NCBI RefSeq assembly: GCF_029784135.1
Contig: NC_073746.1
Coordinates: forward strand, 62,346,097-62,410,096
Source of the DNA: Toxorhynchites rutilus septentrionalis
Lineage: Eukaryota > Arthropoda > Insecta > Diptera > Culicidae
Direction: 5' to 3'
Length of the DNA stretch: 64,000 bases
Shown: positions 42,352 through 53,859 of the stretch, piece after piece
Layout of the letters: every line of letters starts with the position of its first letter
Position numbering within the stretch: the stretch's first letter is position 1
Notes under the pieces: model-generated
The model's database searches: none
What the model was told of the DNA's origin: nothing
The model's input: the letters and a program-made list of their open reading frames with translations, nothing else
Made by a program: the position numbers and the translations under genes

Positions 42352-43463
42352 TAGAGATGGGCAAACGGTTCACGAACGGTACGAACGAACTAGTTCGCCA
42401 AAAAGAGTGTACGAACGGTCGTTCTTTTTCAAAGAACGGTAGTTCTCCCCACGAGCTGATTGCGAGCGAACGGTTTATGAACGAACTGATTCCGAAAGAA
42501 CGGTTTGCGAGTGAACTGTTTGAGAGTGAACTGATGGAGATTGAACTGCTTGTGAACGAACTGTTTGTGAGTGAACTGTATGGGAAAGAACTGATTGAGA
42601 GTGAACTGTTTGGGAACGAACTGTTTGAGAACCGAGTGTTTGAGGGCGAACTGTTTGCGTACGAACTAGTGCAGCTGAACTGATTTGCGCTGGACGAAAT
42701 GGATAAATATAACGAGAACGCTTGTAAGGAAAATAAAACGATATTGTCCTGATGAGCAAAATGCATCTAACGCAGGGTTTATTTTGTTAATGTATACTCA
42801 ATTTTGTATTAAAAATTAAATTAGATTTTCGTAGTTTTAAAAGCAAAACTATATATTTTCAATTTCATGCATTCTATCAATTCCGCGTAACATTCATCTA
42901 TTTCCTGATTATCAGAAAAAAAAATCTGGGGGAGGCTGGGGCGATTCATGGATTAGGTAAACATAAAATCTCATAGTGAGGGCAAAGTTTTTTTGTTGCT
43001 TTCAATTCATTGTTTGGCCTATTGCGTGTATGTGTTATCGTGATTGTTTGTATGATTGATTGTTAGTGAAAATCGCTGCTGATTTTTTCCCCTGAATGAA
43101 CATTATGAAATATGATCTTACATGGAACCTGTGTATTGTCCAAAAAGAGAATATGAAAAATTGCACATATTTTGTGCACATCAAATTATTACATAAACTT
43201 TTGTCGACCGATAAACATGTTTTCACATACAGTTTGCGACTTTTAAAGAAGAAGCAGCTTATCTTTCCCCACTAAATTTCAAAAATATAAATCCCATACG
43301 TACACTATCCAATCCAACGATATCAATTAATAGCTAACATTCTATGTTGTTCTTAATACCGCTGAACGAAAGAGCGATAGAACGTTTCAAAAGAACTGAT
43401 TCACTTAGATGAACGGTTAATGAGTGAACCGTTCATCAAAGAGAACTGTTTTGCCCATCTCTA
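42352..43463. mobile_element. Non-autonomous hAT element
   Basis: 1112 bp with ends TAGAGATGGGCAAA and its exact complement, flanked by the 8-bp duplication GTTATAAC (42344-42351 and 43464-43471). TIR type and 8-bp duplication are diagnostic for hAT. No transposase remains. The left third is a 15-bp repeat array. Confidence 0.92.
42440..42670 (+). repeat. 15-bp degenerate array inside the hAT element
   Basis: About 15 units of the form GAACTGTTTGNGAGT. Since 15 is a multiple of three the array stays open on both strands and gives spurious pentapeptide-repeat frames. Confidence 0.85.
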
Positions 43464-43474
43464 GTTATAACGGT

Positions 43475-44530
43475 TGTGCGTCCTTTTGTTTAGCGATGCA
43501 TTCTCAGAACCCTACATTGATTGATCTTTGAATAGATCTTTCTGAAGGCTAGAGAATAATAAACTTTGTAGTTTTAAACGTCTATAATAGGAACAATCAA
43601 TCATAACTGACGATCAGCACGAATTCGGCGGTCATTCGGTTAGCAACCAGGCGGCGGCAGCGGGGGAATCCAAAATCGCTTTTCAAGGCTAGGAGTTTAC
43701 TTAGAACAAACGGCGCATAACTCAAAAACATCGGCGCATCGTTAAAAAACATAAAAATTTGAATAATTTCAACACCTTATGGTAGTATTAGCAACTAGAG
43801 ACTTGGGGCTTTTCAACAAACCCAAACGTATCGATTATGTGTGATTTTCATGAAGAAAAATCGATTTGCATTTACTAGTTGCGTAAAAACACCCCAATTT
43901 GGACAAACCAAGATCATTTACCCTATAATAAGTGTGACAATAATTTTCATTCGAATTTCAAACCACAGTATATGTAGACACCATACCTTCTTTATCACGA
44001 ATTTAGTATTGTGATTGGTGCTTCTTCACATTAATTTGTTGATTTGTCGTTAAAACTGCATTGACATTGATTGGATGAGATTTGATTTTTTCATTATGTT
44101 TGTGTGGAAAACTTTATTCAAATTATTTGTATTTGGGAATGTGAAAGTTTACCGAAAATCAAGACTGACGATTCGGCGTGCAAATTAAAATAAGGACAGA
44201 AGCGAAAAAACAGTTTCTAGAAAACTTGTTGAGAAAGAATGATTGCAGACGGAACAAGAGCACATGCAGCTGTTAAACAATTGAGTAGGCAGTGTAATCA
44301 CGATCTCCAGAGTAAAACTGTATCGAACTCCAGTCGTCGAGTAAGAAGAATTATCGTGAATGTTTAATTATTTCGCGCCGCCTTCCGACTTGACTGTTCA
44401 ATCCAATGCAATACCTCCATGGGTGTAATATTCCCATATTGAGCTGAGCTAAAGTTTCATAAAGAGACACCAATATGGTGTTGTGCAGGTGGCAAAGTCG
44501 AATTACCGGTTGCTTTCAAATGACGTCATT
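43475..44530. other. No gene seen
   Basis: Unassigned sequence without supportable frames. Confidence 0.5.
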
Positions 44531-44589
44531 TTTTTATATTATTTATTTGCAATGTCTCGAATGTTAATAAACAATTCCACATACTGAAC

Positions 44590-45245
44590 TTAAATCGATA
44601 AAACCTTAATCCTATTTTTAAAAATATGTTTGGACATATCAAATTCGAACACTGCACAAACACTATTAAACGAACGAAAAAACACATCCAACGGGTTATT
44701 GAGGCCATAAGAGGTTCTATGTCGTTGAACTCTCTCCATTCGGACTGTTTGGGTAACGTGAAATGGAGCCCACACACTTACGGCATATTCCAGGATACTA
44801 CGAACCAATGAGCAGTATAGTGTCTTCATGGCGTAAACATCCTGGAAGTTGCTGGTGCTACGTCGAACAAACCCTAGGGCTGCGAACGCTTTGGCGGTGG
44901 TTACGTTGATGTGTTCGTTGAAGCGCAGTTTGTTGTCGATGATCACACCGAGATCGCAGATGGAAACAACACACTCCAGAGGTACGGACCCGATTTGGTA
45001 TAGGAATTCGATTCGAGATTGTCGGTGAGAGAATGCGATCGACTTACATTTTTTTACATTCAGTTCCATACCGTTCTCAAGGCACCATTTTTGCAGTTCG
45101 ATAATATCCGCCTGAAGTGCACAGCAGTCGAGGTGGGAAGCGACAAATCGGTACATCTTCAGACGCTGCTTTGTCGGCGTAAAGCAGTTTTCGTGCCTTC
45201 AATCGAAAGCACAAATCGTTCACGAACAGCGCGAAAATGAGTGAC
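44590..45245 (-). pseudogene. Jockey-like LINE reverse transcriptase, 3' fragment
   Basis: From 45245 downward the minus strand reads IFALFVNDLC, LLYAD with a frameshift at the catalytic YADD box, then an intact stretch with LQKWCLENGMELNVKKCKSI, DLGVIIDNKLRFNEHI, and LYCSLVRSILEYAVSVWAPF. These are the palm end and thumb region of jockey-clade reverse transcriptases, which copy LINE RNA at the nicked target. The endonuclease and most of the palm are absent, as in a 5'-truncated insertion. The frame ends in a stop near 44590, followed by AATAAATAATATAAAAAAA near 44535-44555. Confidence 0.85.
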
Positions 45246-45591
45246 GAAATTTGAATTCGAATATTGTTAAAAAAGTGGATTAATTTCGAAATTGAAATGT
45301 GTTTTCTCCTCGAATAAGTCTATTCATAGATTGATTCACCATTTTTAAAACTAAAAACAACTACAGGGCGGACTCGATCATATACAGTCTCCAACTGTAA
45401 CGAGTGAATCATAAATGGTGGGACTAAATGAAAAAAACTTTTGACAAAAAAAATTGTTTCTTTCAATTCTTTATTGTATCTTCACAAGTCCATACAATGT
45501 GCGTTTGTGGTTTGAAACAATTAGACAGATAGTGACCCTTCATCTTCAATCTGCCGCAAGAATCCCATAATCCTCGCCATTATGGTCTGGA

Positions 45592-46290
45592 CTAGGGTTA
45601 CCATATCTACAGAATAATCTGTATTTATACAGATTTTTCAGACTTTCTGAAACCAACAATTTTGGTTTGGAAACAGATTCACATATTTTACAAAATAACG
45701 ATCCAATGTTAGTTATGACTTGATCTCAATAATATTTCTCAGTATTTACGAAACAATATTTTTATGTTTATGTTTAAAAAAATATTTGCTATAATTCTTC
45801 TTCGCATGTTTCACAAAAATTATTAGTTTGACGTCTTTTATCTTTTTGTTTGAACATACAGAACAATGCTCTTTACATCTACACAGTGCCGCAACACATG
45901 GAATTTTCCATTAATCCTTTCCTCAAGCATGGATAACAACTTTTGTTTATTCTAAGTACCATTAACTATTATTCATAGTAGCGTCGTTTTGGTTCGTGAA
46001 TAAGTTCACAAGACATTAAAGTTCGTTTAGAAGAAGTGTGAGCTGATACACTGTTACATAAACTATAATTTTAGTATACTACTTTGCTGTGGTTTCTGAG
46101 AGCAGACAAACGACTACAGATTTCGATACAGATTTTCTGAGAAAAATCTCAGATAAAAAGATTTTTTGATACCAAAAACACAGATATTGGCACACAATAA
46201 TACGGCATTTGAGTTGTTGATCTATGGTGACAACCCAACCAATAGGGTTTAGGTCCGGAGAACATGCCGACCTTTCCATAACGTCCATCT
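45592..46290. mobile_element. Composite relic: hAT-like ends, piggyBac end, Tc1 scrap
   Basis: TAGGGTTACCATA at 45592 and TATGGTGACAACCC at 46226 form imperfect hAT-like inverted ends, but no 8-bp duplication was found. Between them, 45840-46120 matches the right end of the piggyBac-like elements (GAGAGCAGACAAACGAC). Beyond them, 46288-46240 on the minus strand reads ACSPDLNPI, a Tc1 transposase motif. Confidence 0.45.
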
Positions 46291-46299
46291 TTTAAGAAC

Positions 46300-48035
46300 T
46301 AAACTACGTCATTGTTTCAGTACTGGTATGAATTCTAGCATAGTCTTGCTGGTAAACCGGCTTCAGGAATATAGTTAGAACTATTCATTTTGTGTGAACC
46401 AAATTGGAATTCTAGTTTTCCGGAGCCGGACAATGACAGGTCCTCCCCAAAATTTATCTTAAAGAGCCAAATTCTTAACCATATTTTTACTAGAATAAGT
46501 ATAATAACATGTTTCCTTAATTTTAAGGTTCATAAAATAGGAAACCGATTACTCGCGGTCGACTCGAGTTTAGAAGGGTGACACATTTTCCATAGGAAAA
46601 GTAGTCCTTTGCCGTTATCTTCTCTTTCTACGTTTCTACGCAGGGAAACCTTCAATATCCTTCTAGATTCATCATAAAAAATTACCGTTTATCTCTATAT
46701 AGACATTTAATTTTGTTTATTATTTGCGGATTTGCGGAGATTGCATCCCATTAACTCAAGTTTCTCAATCACTGACACGGTTAAAAAACGTTTTTCAGAC
46801 GAACATTTCTTACCGTTTTTCGGAAACCGTCTACAACACGAGAAAATTTTGTTTCAGTCCATTGAGGTATACTGTTATTAACTCTATAAGGAAGATGATG
46901 AACGATGTTTTTCGGAAACGATCTACAACACGAGAAAATTTTGTTTCAGTCCATTGTGGTATACTGTTATGAACTCTTTAAGGAAGATGATGAACGATGT
47001 TTGAATTTGAGTAACTTCATACAAATATACAGAGGTACCTTAAAGATACCTGACTGTCGTCCTGACGTCCGGTTAAATCAACGAGGTGTATTTGTGTGGT
47101 TGGGATTTCATTTCTACATTGAAAATTGTTTGTGTTTTGATTGTGCAGCATATGTTAAAAGTTTGTGTTAAGATAAAAAGATTTTTTTTTAATATCGCTA
47201 CGTTTTGTATTAACCCACATGTCTGTTGGAAATTATAAGTAAATTCATAAAATTTCATTAACATAACGGTATAACACAACAAACATATTAAAAGGATATA
47301 TTCACTATAAAAAAGACAATAAATTAGAAATATTACTTGAAATATCTCGAGAATGGCTGCATTTAGATAGAAATGGATACCGAGCTTTTTTTGTTTTGAA
47401 TCACATCAAAATTCATAATTGGTGGCTAAAATTGATTGTTAACATTAAAAAATTCGGAGTTTCGAAAATTCATAAAAATTCAATGTTCCTCAAAGTTCGT
47501 CAAAAATAGTTTTACTATCTTGGACTCACTTTTTAAATTTTATACATGACTTCTATTTTATATGAAAAAAAAAATTAAAAAAAAACAAAAAATACATATT
47601 TTAGATATTGCAAATTAAAGTTTTTTTATAAATCAAAAAAGAGTACTATTTTTTTTCTCAGTGTATATTTTTTCACGTTTAAACATCAACACTCTATAAC
47701 TCTTTCTAAGACACAATTTAGATAGTTTTTGAGACATAAATTATCGAAGATTTCTCTTACTAAAATCGTTACGCCCTATAGAAAAGTTACGTTTGAGTCA
47801 AAAAATTCCCAATTGCTGTGGTAAACTCATATTTCCTCCAATCCAAATGGAATACAAAATATCATTCGAATCAAAAACATGTTTCTAGAATCTTCATTTC
47901 TAGGACCATTTCATTTGGAATTGCTCATTTCATTTGAACGCGAATGACATATAACTCACACCAGCGTAAATGAATATCTACCCTTATCATCAACAATGGT
48001 TTGTGAAAATCGTATTGAAATAAATTCAGACTCTT
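46300..48035. other. No gene; LINE scrap and a tandem duplication
   Basis: 46545-46575 on the minus strand matches CGCGAGTAATCGGTT of the LINE 3' end. 46815-46998 is a tandem duplication listed separately. The rest is unassigned and AT-rich. Confidence 0.45.
46815..46998 (+). repeat. 92-bp tandem duplication
   Basis: Two 92-bp copies from GTTTTTCGGAAAC, with five mismatches between them. Confidence 0.9.
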
Positions 48036-48039
48036 CTAT

Positions 48040-48203
48040 GAGGAGACGATGTGGTGTAGTGGATAACATCCGTACCTCTCACGTCGAAGGTCACGGATTC
48101 AATTCTGATTCCCTACATTTTGCTTCGGAATGGAAGAAAAGGCGTGGTCCGAGTGAGGAACCAGCCAAAAAGGCTGAAAATCACTATAATACAGCAAAAA
48201 AAG
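48040..48203 (+). mobile_element. tRNA-derived SINE, copy 2 of the first family
   Basis: A box TGGTGTAGTGG and B box GGATTCAATTC, with ACCTCTCACG and GAACCAGCCAAAA as at 18145-18298, ending in an A-run. No clear target duplication. Confidence 0.75.
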
Positions 48204-48209
48204 TATTAA

Positions 48210-51070
48210 ATTTGTTTCTACAAGCCCAATTGAGTTTTAAGACGTGTTGATCGCATGTAGGTTGCTACTTTCAAACACCAAACCTATATTGTGCTGTTTA
48301 TCCAGTCTGAAACCATAGGCTTATTGATAACGAAGTTACCATTCGAAAGCAGCGAACATTTGCCTTTGCTAGTCGGGAAGCTAAATTTACTTAGAATAAA
48401 GAATCAAACAGCTACTTTCCCAGTACGCTGGAAAGTTTTAATTGAATCCATTAAGTTCCGTTGCGCTTTCGTTGCGAACTTCTTCTCAAACAAACTTGCC
48501 GATCATGTCCTTCTAAATTTGAATGGCACTATTAAATACAATTAGTCGCTTTGCGCTGTTCGTTATAAGCTTTTAAAATGAGAGTGCTGAGGTGGAAAAT
48601 AGGAGTGGACATGGGGCAAGAAGCGTGCAAAAAGTAGCATCTGGTTGACTGAAGAAAACTTTCGCATCCTGCTCCTCTGTATGTGTTTTCGTATCCTTCG
48701 AGAGATAGGATGTGATTGCAAAGTTAAAATTTTTGGTTTTCTGTTGTGGATATAAAGATAAATAGTTTGAGAACTCTGGGGACCAGGTTATCATTTGGGA
48801 ACTGCAAGTGCATTCACGTGACATGAATTTGTTTATTGCAGTACAGTACAGGTACCATAATTCTATTGAAGGTAAGCTTATAATTCTGCATAAATAAAGA
48901 AACACTGAGTTCTCGGAAACTTAACTCAGACTAGATTATGGCAGGTGACACAACAATCTTGCGGATTTATTCGAACTTTCTTCTTGTCCTTGTCCTTTCT
49001 GCCCTATAGTTGCCGGACAGATGCAATCCCCTGAAGTTGATTACCACCTTTTCTGCTCACCATGACAGCTCACGAAGAATTGCTTACACACTGGCATACT
49101 GTTTTTGTCCACCCAAAAAATGACAGAGAGAGCAAAAAGTCAACACTCAACCTTTGGCTTCGAATGGATCATGCTTGCATCATTATCCAATGAGCTGCGT
49201 GGAAAAGAATCTGCACAATGAGCGAAATCGCTTCACCGCATTCGCAAACTTCCTCAAGGTTTCATATGGTTGAGTATCTGCAGGGGCGCCGGTGTCGAAT
49301 TTTTGTTATTATTTTTCGTTTGCTCCACTCGAATGACTGATTAAATTCAGCACCCGGCCAGTAGAAAGTTGCTACTAGTTGTTGCATCATTTCGTTTTAA
49401 ATTGCATAAATCATCCGGTGAAAGTGTTGATAACTGAATTTCGTGTGGAAACAATAAGATAATCTGTCAGGGCGAAGTGCATGTCTCAGGTTTCCAAATA
49501 TTCAAATATCATCCGGAGATCTGAGTTGTTCTACAATTTGCATTCCAAATTAAATTCAAATTGAAACCTTCAACACTGTTATGTTAAAACATTATAAACA
49601 ATTCATTACTCGGACAATAAGGCTCTTTAATGTCATCGGCAGCAAAAGAATAAAAAAAAATCAGAAAACAAATAATAAACACATCCTCACCATTCGATGA
49701 TGACCTACAAATCACCGAACAAGCAGAAGCATGTGTTCACATGTGCACCCTATAATTACGACAGCCACTCGCAGTCAGTCAATTTACACTCCATTCGACA
49801 CGGAGCTGTTCTGTGGTTCGCCGGAATTCGGTAACAAATTACCCGAAAATATCGCAATCTAATCGGAATCGCTTCTTCTGTCCGAAAAGGTAACACTGTT
49901 TTTATGTAATCTCTTCGGAATTAGGATGACTTTCAAGTATTTCGATCATTGACGGTTTAGGAGAGGGATGACTGCGAAATGTCCAATCATCGCTAAATAT
50001 TGGATTCTCGATGTTTCGAACACAACCAAACAAAGAAAAAACTAGCAAGAGAGTAACAATTCAGCAAAACTTTTATTACTCGATTGTTGTTTCACCTTCA
50101 TTAATTACGGTATAAGCTTTTTCTGCTTCTGTTTGATTATATTATTAATTCAGAATATTGAACAACATAAAAAAAAGTGCGTGCTCGTGTGCCACGTGTC
50201 CTTACAATCCCAACATCAATGGCTTCATTCCATTATTACAACAATTACTGTTGGTACACATAGCTAAGAGTGAAAATTGCTTCCCGGTACAACGCAAACA
50301 AATTTTGAACCTCGTCGGGAGCACGCATTACAACAAGGTGTGGAAGCCATGTTTGCTGAGCTGAGAGAGGTTCAATCCGCCCATACCCAACTTTCGAGCC
50401 AACCCGTAAAACGGTTGCAAATGTAAATTCGATCGAAACCTAAATATTCAGCGATGATGTGAACACTCACCGAGAGCTAAACAGGTCCCGACGCGACACC
50501 GGGAAACCCTCTCACATGGTGGTGAAATGAGCTTAAAAATCAAATATTTAACTCTAACTGGTTTTTGCGCGCCCGGCGACTTATAGTGTTTGTCGTTAAC
50601 GTTGAATTATTTGGCGAATTATCAACCCATAGCGTCAGACAAATTTTTTCGCCCCGTATGTACACGAATTGTCTGCTGAGCGTTCGTCATTGTCAAGGTT
50701 GAAGAGGCGATTAGTCACACCAGCAGAATAGCACTGGGTTAGCGGAAAAAGATTCACTGATGATCAGATTGAAAACTCGCTTCCTTCCTTGCATCATGTC
50801 CTTTAATTTTGAGTGTTCTTTTATGAACAAATATGAACGTAGAATCTTCAAAAAAATTAAAGATGGTTCGAAATCATAAAGCTTATAGTGTTATACTTCT
50901 TAGATGTATCCGTTTGCGAGATATCTCAAATCATGTAAACATAATTTCAAAACATATGCAATGGCCTCTCAACAATCACGTGTGGATTTTCTGAGCCCCG
51001 TATACGGAAATTTTGGGTGTTCACATAGCCACCGAACTCGAAATGTGCCTCATCGCTGAAGAAAATTTGA
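48210..51070. other. No gene; possible untranslated exon near 49765-49888
   Basis: CAGTCAGTC (about 49775), an arthropod initiator-like sequence, is followed ~115 bp later by a donor-like AAAAG/GTAAC. No coding part could be linked. The rest is unassigned. Confidence 0.3.
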
Positions 51071-51075
51071 AATTT

Positions 51076-52350
51076 GGCTGTCAAAAAAGTCCTGCGGTAT
51101 TTCCGCGAGGTGTCGTTGTAAGCGCGTAGTTCTAGTTGTATTCATTGTATCGAGTCATACTATAGCTTGTAGGTATTTTTACGCGCTATAATATAGTCCT
51201 TGACAGTGTTTTGTTTGGTTAAGTCGTTCGTGAGTTATAGTGTCGCAAATATGGAGCAAAATAAAGAGAAAATCCGACATATTTTACAGTACTACTATGA
51301 CAAAGGCAAAAATACATCTCAAGCTGCCAATAAAATTTGGGCAGTTTATAGGCCCGATACAGTTTCCATTCCACCGCACAACGATGGTTTCAACGTTTTC
51401 GTTCTGGTGTAGAGGTCGTCGAAGATGCGCCACGTTCCGGAAGGCCTGTCGTCGAAAATTGCGACAAAATCGCTGAATTAGCCGAGAAAGACCGGCATAG
51501 TAGCAGCCGTAGCATCGGCCAAGAGCCGGGGATAAGTCATCAAACCGTTATTAACCATTTGAAGAAGCTTGGATTCACAAAGAAGCTCGATGTATGGGTG
51601 CCACACACGTTGACGCAAAAAAACATCTTTGACCGTATCGACGCATGTGAATCGCTGCTGAATCGCAACAAAATCGACCCGTTTCTGAAGCGGATGGTGA
51701 CTGGCGATGAAAAGTGGGTCACTTACGACAACGTGAAGCGCAAAAGGTCGTGGTCGAAGCCCGCTGAAGCGGCTCAGACCGTAGCCAAGCCCTCATTAAC
51801 GGCCAGGAAGGTTCTGCTGTGTGTTTGGTGGGATTGTCAAGGAATAATCTATTATGAGCTGCTTCCCTATGGCCAAACGCTCAATTCGGACCTGTACTGC
51901 CAACAACTGGACCGCTTGAAGGTAGCACTCATGAAGAAGAGGCCATCTTTGATAAACAGTGGCCGCATTGTCTTCCATCAGAACAACGCCAGGCCACACA
52001 CTTCTTTGGTGACGCGCCAGAAGCTCCGGGAGCTCGGATGGGAGGTTCTTTTGCATCCGCCGTATAGTCCGGACCTTGCACCAAGTGACTACCACCTGTT
52101 TTTGTCCATGGCGAACGAGCTAGGTAGTCAGAAGTTAGCCACAAAAGAGGCCTGTGAAAATTGGCTATCCGAGTTTTTTGCCAATAAGGAAGCGAGCTTC
52201 TATAACAGGGGTATTATGAAGTTGGCATCTCGTTGGGAACAAGTCATCGAACAAAACGGTGCATATTTGACTTAAAAGAGATGATTGTAACTAATTTTAT
52301 GAACAAATGAAAATTCAAAAAAAAAATACCGCAGGACTTTTTTGACAGCC
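51076..52350 (+). mobile_element. Mariner element, near full length
   Basis: 1275 bp with identical ~27-bp inverted ends beginning GGCTGTCAAAAAAGTCC. Length is normal for mariner. The expected TA duplication is not visible at either end (TT instead). Confidence 0.9.
51251..52275 (+). pseudogene. Mariner transposase with one frameshift and D-to-N change
   Basis: The gene starts at ATG 51251 (MEQNKEKIRHILQYYYDKG, helix-turn-helix region) and loses frame near 51368. It then reads without stops in the next frame to TAA 52273-52275. Total span is ~341 codons, the usual mariner length. Counting from the second in-frame Met at 51559, the DD34D triad is D50 (VTGDEKWV), position 142 and D177 (LAPSD). 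Position 142 should be aspartate in QDNARPH but is asparagine here (codon AAC at 51982-51984). The spacing 142-177 keeps the 34 residues. Frameshift and active-site change both predict no activity. Otherwise this is the best-preserved transposase in the window. Confidence 0.92.
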
Positions 52351-52354
52351 TTAT

Positions 52355-52430
52355 ATACATATATATATATATATAAATTTATATATATATTTATATATTT
52401 ATATATATATATTTATATATTTCTTATTTT
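52355..52430. repeat. TA-rich microsatellite
   Basis: TATATA runs broken by TTTA, directly after the mariner. Confidence 0.8.
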
Positions 52431-52559
52431 TTTATGTTATCTAAAAAATCATCAGCTTTCGAAAAAAAATATGAAAAAGTATAGCGCCCTTGGATAATGA
52501 AAACTATAAAGAACAAATACGATCAATAATTAAGAAAGCAAAATTTTGTTTTTGCAAGG

Positions 52560-52790
52560 GTACTATTTATTCAAAAAAGACTAGCTAACTGGCCAATTTA
52601 ATATGTCGATCATCTGAATCGGTTTAGTAGTTCAAAAGATATGAATTTTTGAAAAAAAATATTTTTGGAAAAAAGGGGAAAAACTAGATTTAAAATGGAA
52701 TGGGATCTAATATTTTACGATAAGAAACAAAACGACCAATTTACACGAAGATCTGAGAACCACTATATCGGCTTGGCATGGAGTATATAT
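52560..52790 (+). repeat. Dispersed repeat family C, copy 3
   Basis: ATATGTCGATCATCTGAATC, then ATGAATTTTTGAAAAAA and CTGAGAACCACTATATCGG match the copy at 35180-35480. Confidence 0.5.
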
Positions 52791-52799
52791 AACACTAAA

Positions 52800-53335
52800 A
52801 AAATTAAGTTTGGTGTTAATTTCCTCGGCAACTAAAAAGTTAATTACTAGAAACTAATTGAGGTTAAAGTTTTATTACCTTGTGAATTCTAGATACAATA
52901 CCAACAGAGGGTATTTAAAAAAAAATGGCTTTTTACCGGGTGTGTTCGAAAAAAAAAATTATTCAGAAATTATATTTTCATGTTGTTTTTTAAGCGTACA
53001 TACATTACCTAGTCGTATAATTATTGTATCATTCAATTTATTTCGATGGAAATGCTTTAAAATATTTCAACTGATGTTTTTACCAGATTTTAATTTTTTT
53101 TTTTTAGAGACATCTTTACATTATGTTAAATTTTTAGAGCGTAAACCATCTGTCAATTTTTTCTCTGTTTACATTTTCTTGCCACAAATCGTTGCCACTT
53201 TTTTCTCTCATGTTCCACTTCTCTTCTCTGACGGAAGCGTTATGGTTTCCATGACGTTTGGTATGGCCTCCGTCAGACTTGTCGTTTGACATGTTCATCG
53301 ATTTCGATGAACAAAGGATTGTATTCGATGTGCGG
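52800..53335. other. No gene seen
   Basis: A 143-codon open stretch at 52858 is hydrophobic, AT-driven and has no domain character. Confidence 0.5.
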
Positions 53336-53344
53336 GGAAAGCTA

Positions 53345-53545
53345 ACCTACAGATATTGCAGGTATCTTCTCCGGCCATCGAACACGGTGTTTAAGTTTAG
53401 TTTCTTGAAGAACTTCCGTGGTTGTCGAGAACGATAAAGCAGCTCCATCTCTTCACACCCTTTCACTTCCAGGCGACGCTTTTTCCGGAAGAGATATGTT
53501 TGCTGTCTTCGCTGTAATAGAATGGCGTTATAAAAAGCCGACCGA
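53345..53545 (-). pseudogene. LINE fragment (endonuclease-RT linker)
   Basis: The minus strand reads LFRKKRRLEVKGCEEMELLY followed by RSRQPRKFFKKLN. This is the RRLE..E-EE-E..RS-D-RKFY-KLN pattern that lies between the endonuclease and reverse transcriptase of many insect LINEs. Stops follow on both sides. Clade cannot be told. Confidence 0.5.
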
Positions 53546-53689
53546 ATTCATATAAGCAAAATAATTATTTTATTGAATTGACCTATTGCGCTTGAAGATG
53601 CAATCGGACCAATATTTTGTTCAATGTAATACGGTGCTGTTTGTTTTTGAGAGAATTTTTTCATCAGACTTCGACGTTCAATTTTTGTT

Positions 53690-53850
53690 TTACATGATCA
53701 GGTGATACCATGACATTGTCGCCGGGTTTTTGCGAACTGATACGTTACCCTTTGGGACCCTTTTGGTTTTGGTGCAAAAACGGCAGGAAATGTTTTCGAA
53801 GTACCTCGATGTACTTCTTCGACAGTTCATTCAGTTGATCCTCGCGTTGA
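53690..53850 (-). pseudogene. Possible LTR-retrotransposon integrase tail
   Basis: Broken minus-strand frames read NELSKKYIEVLRKHFLPFLH, then HQNQKGPKG, and later GDNVMVSPDHVK, resembling the region after the integrase core (..GD-VLV-D..) of BEL or gypsy elements. Weak similarity only. Confidence 0.3.
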
Positions 53851-53859
53851 TCAGTTCAA

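Noticed and set aside
42266..42766. Open frames of 94-166 residues with pentapeptide repeats on both strands
   Set aside because: They arise from the 15-bp array in the hAT element, where any frame stays open.
52858..53289. 143-residue open frame
   Set aside because: AT-driven composition (Phe, Leu, Lys, Asn), no signal of a family, no neighbouring gene signals.
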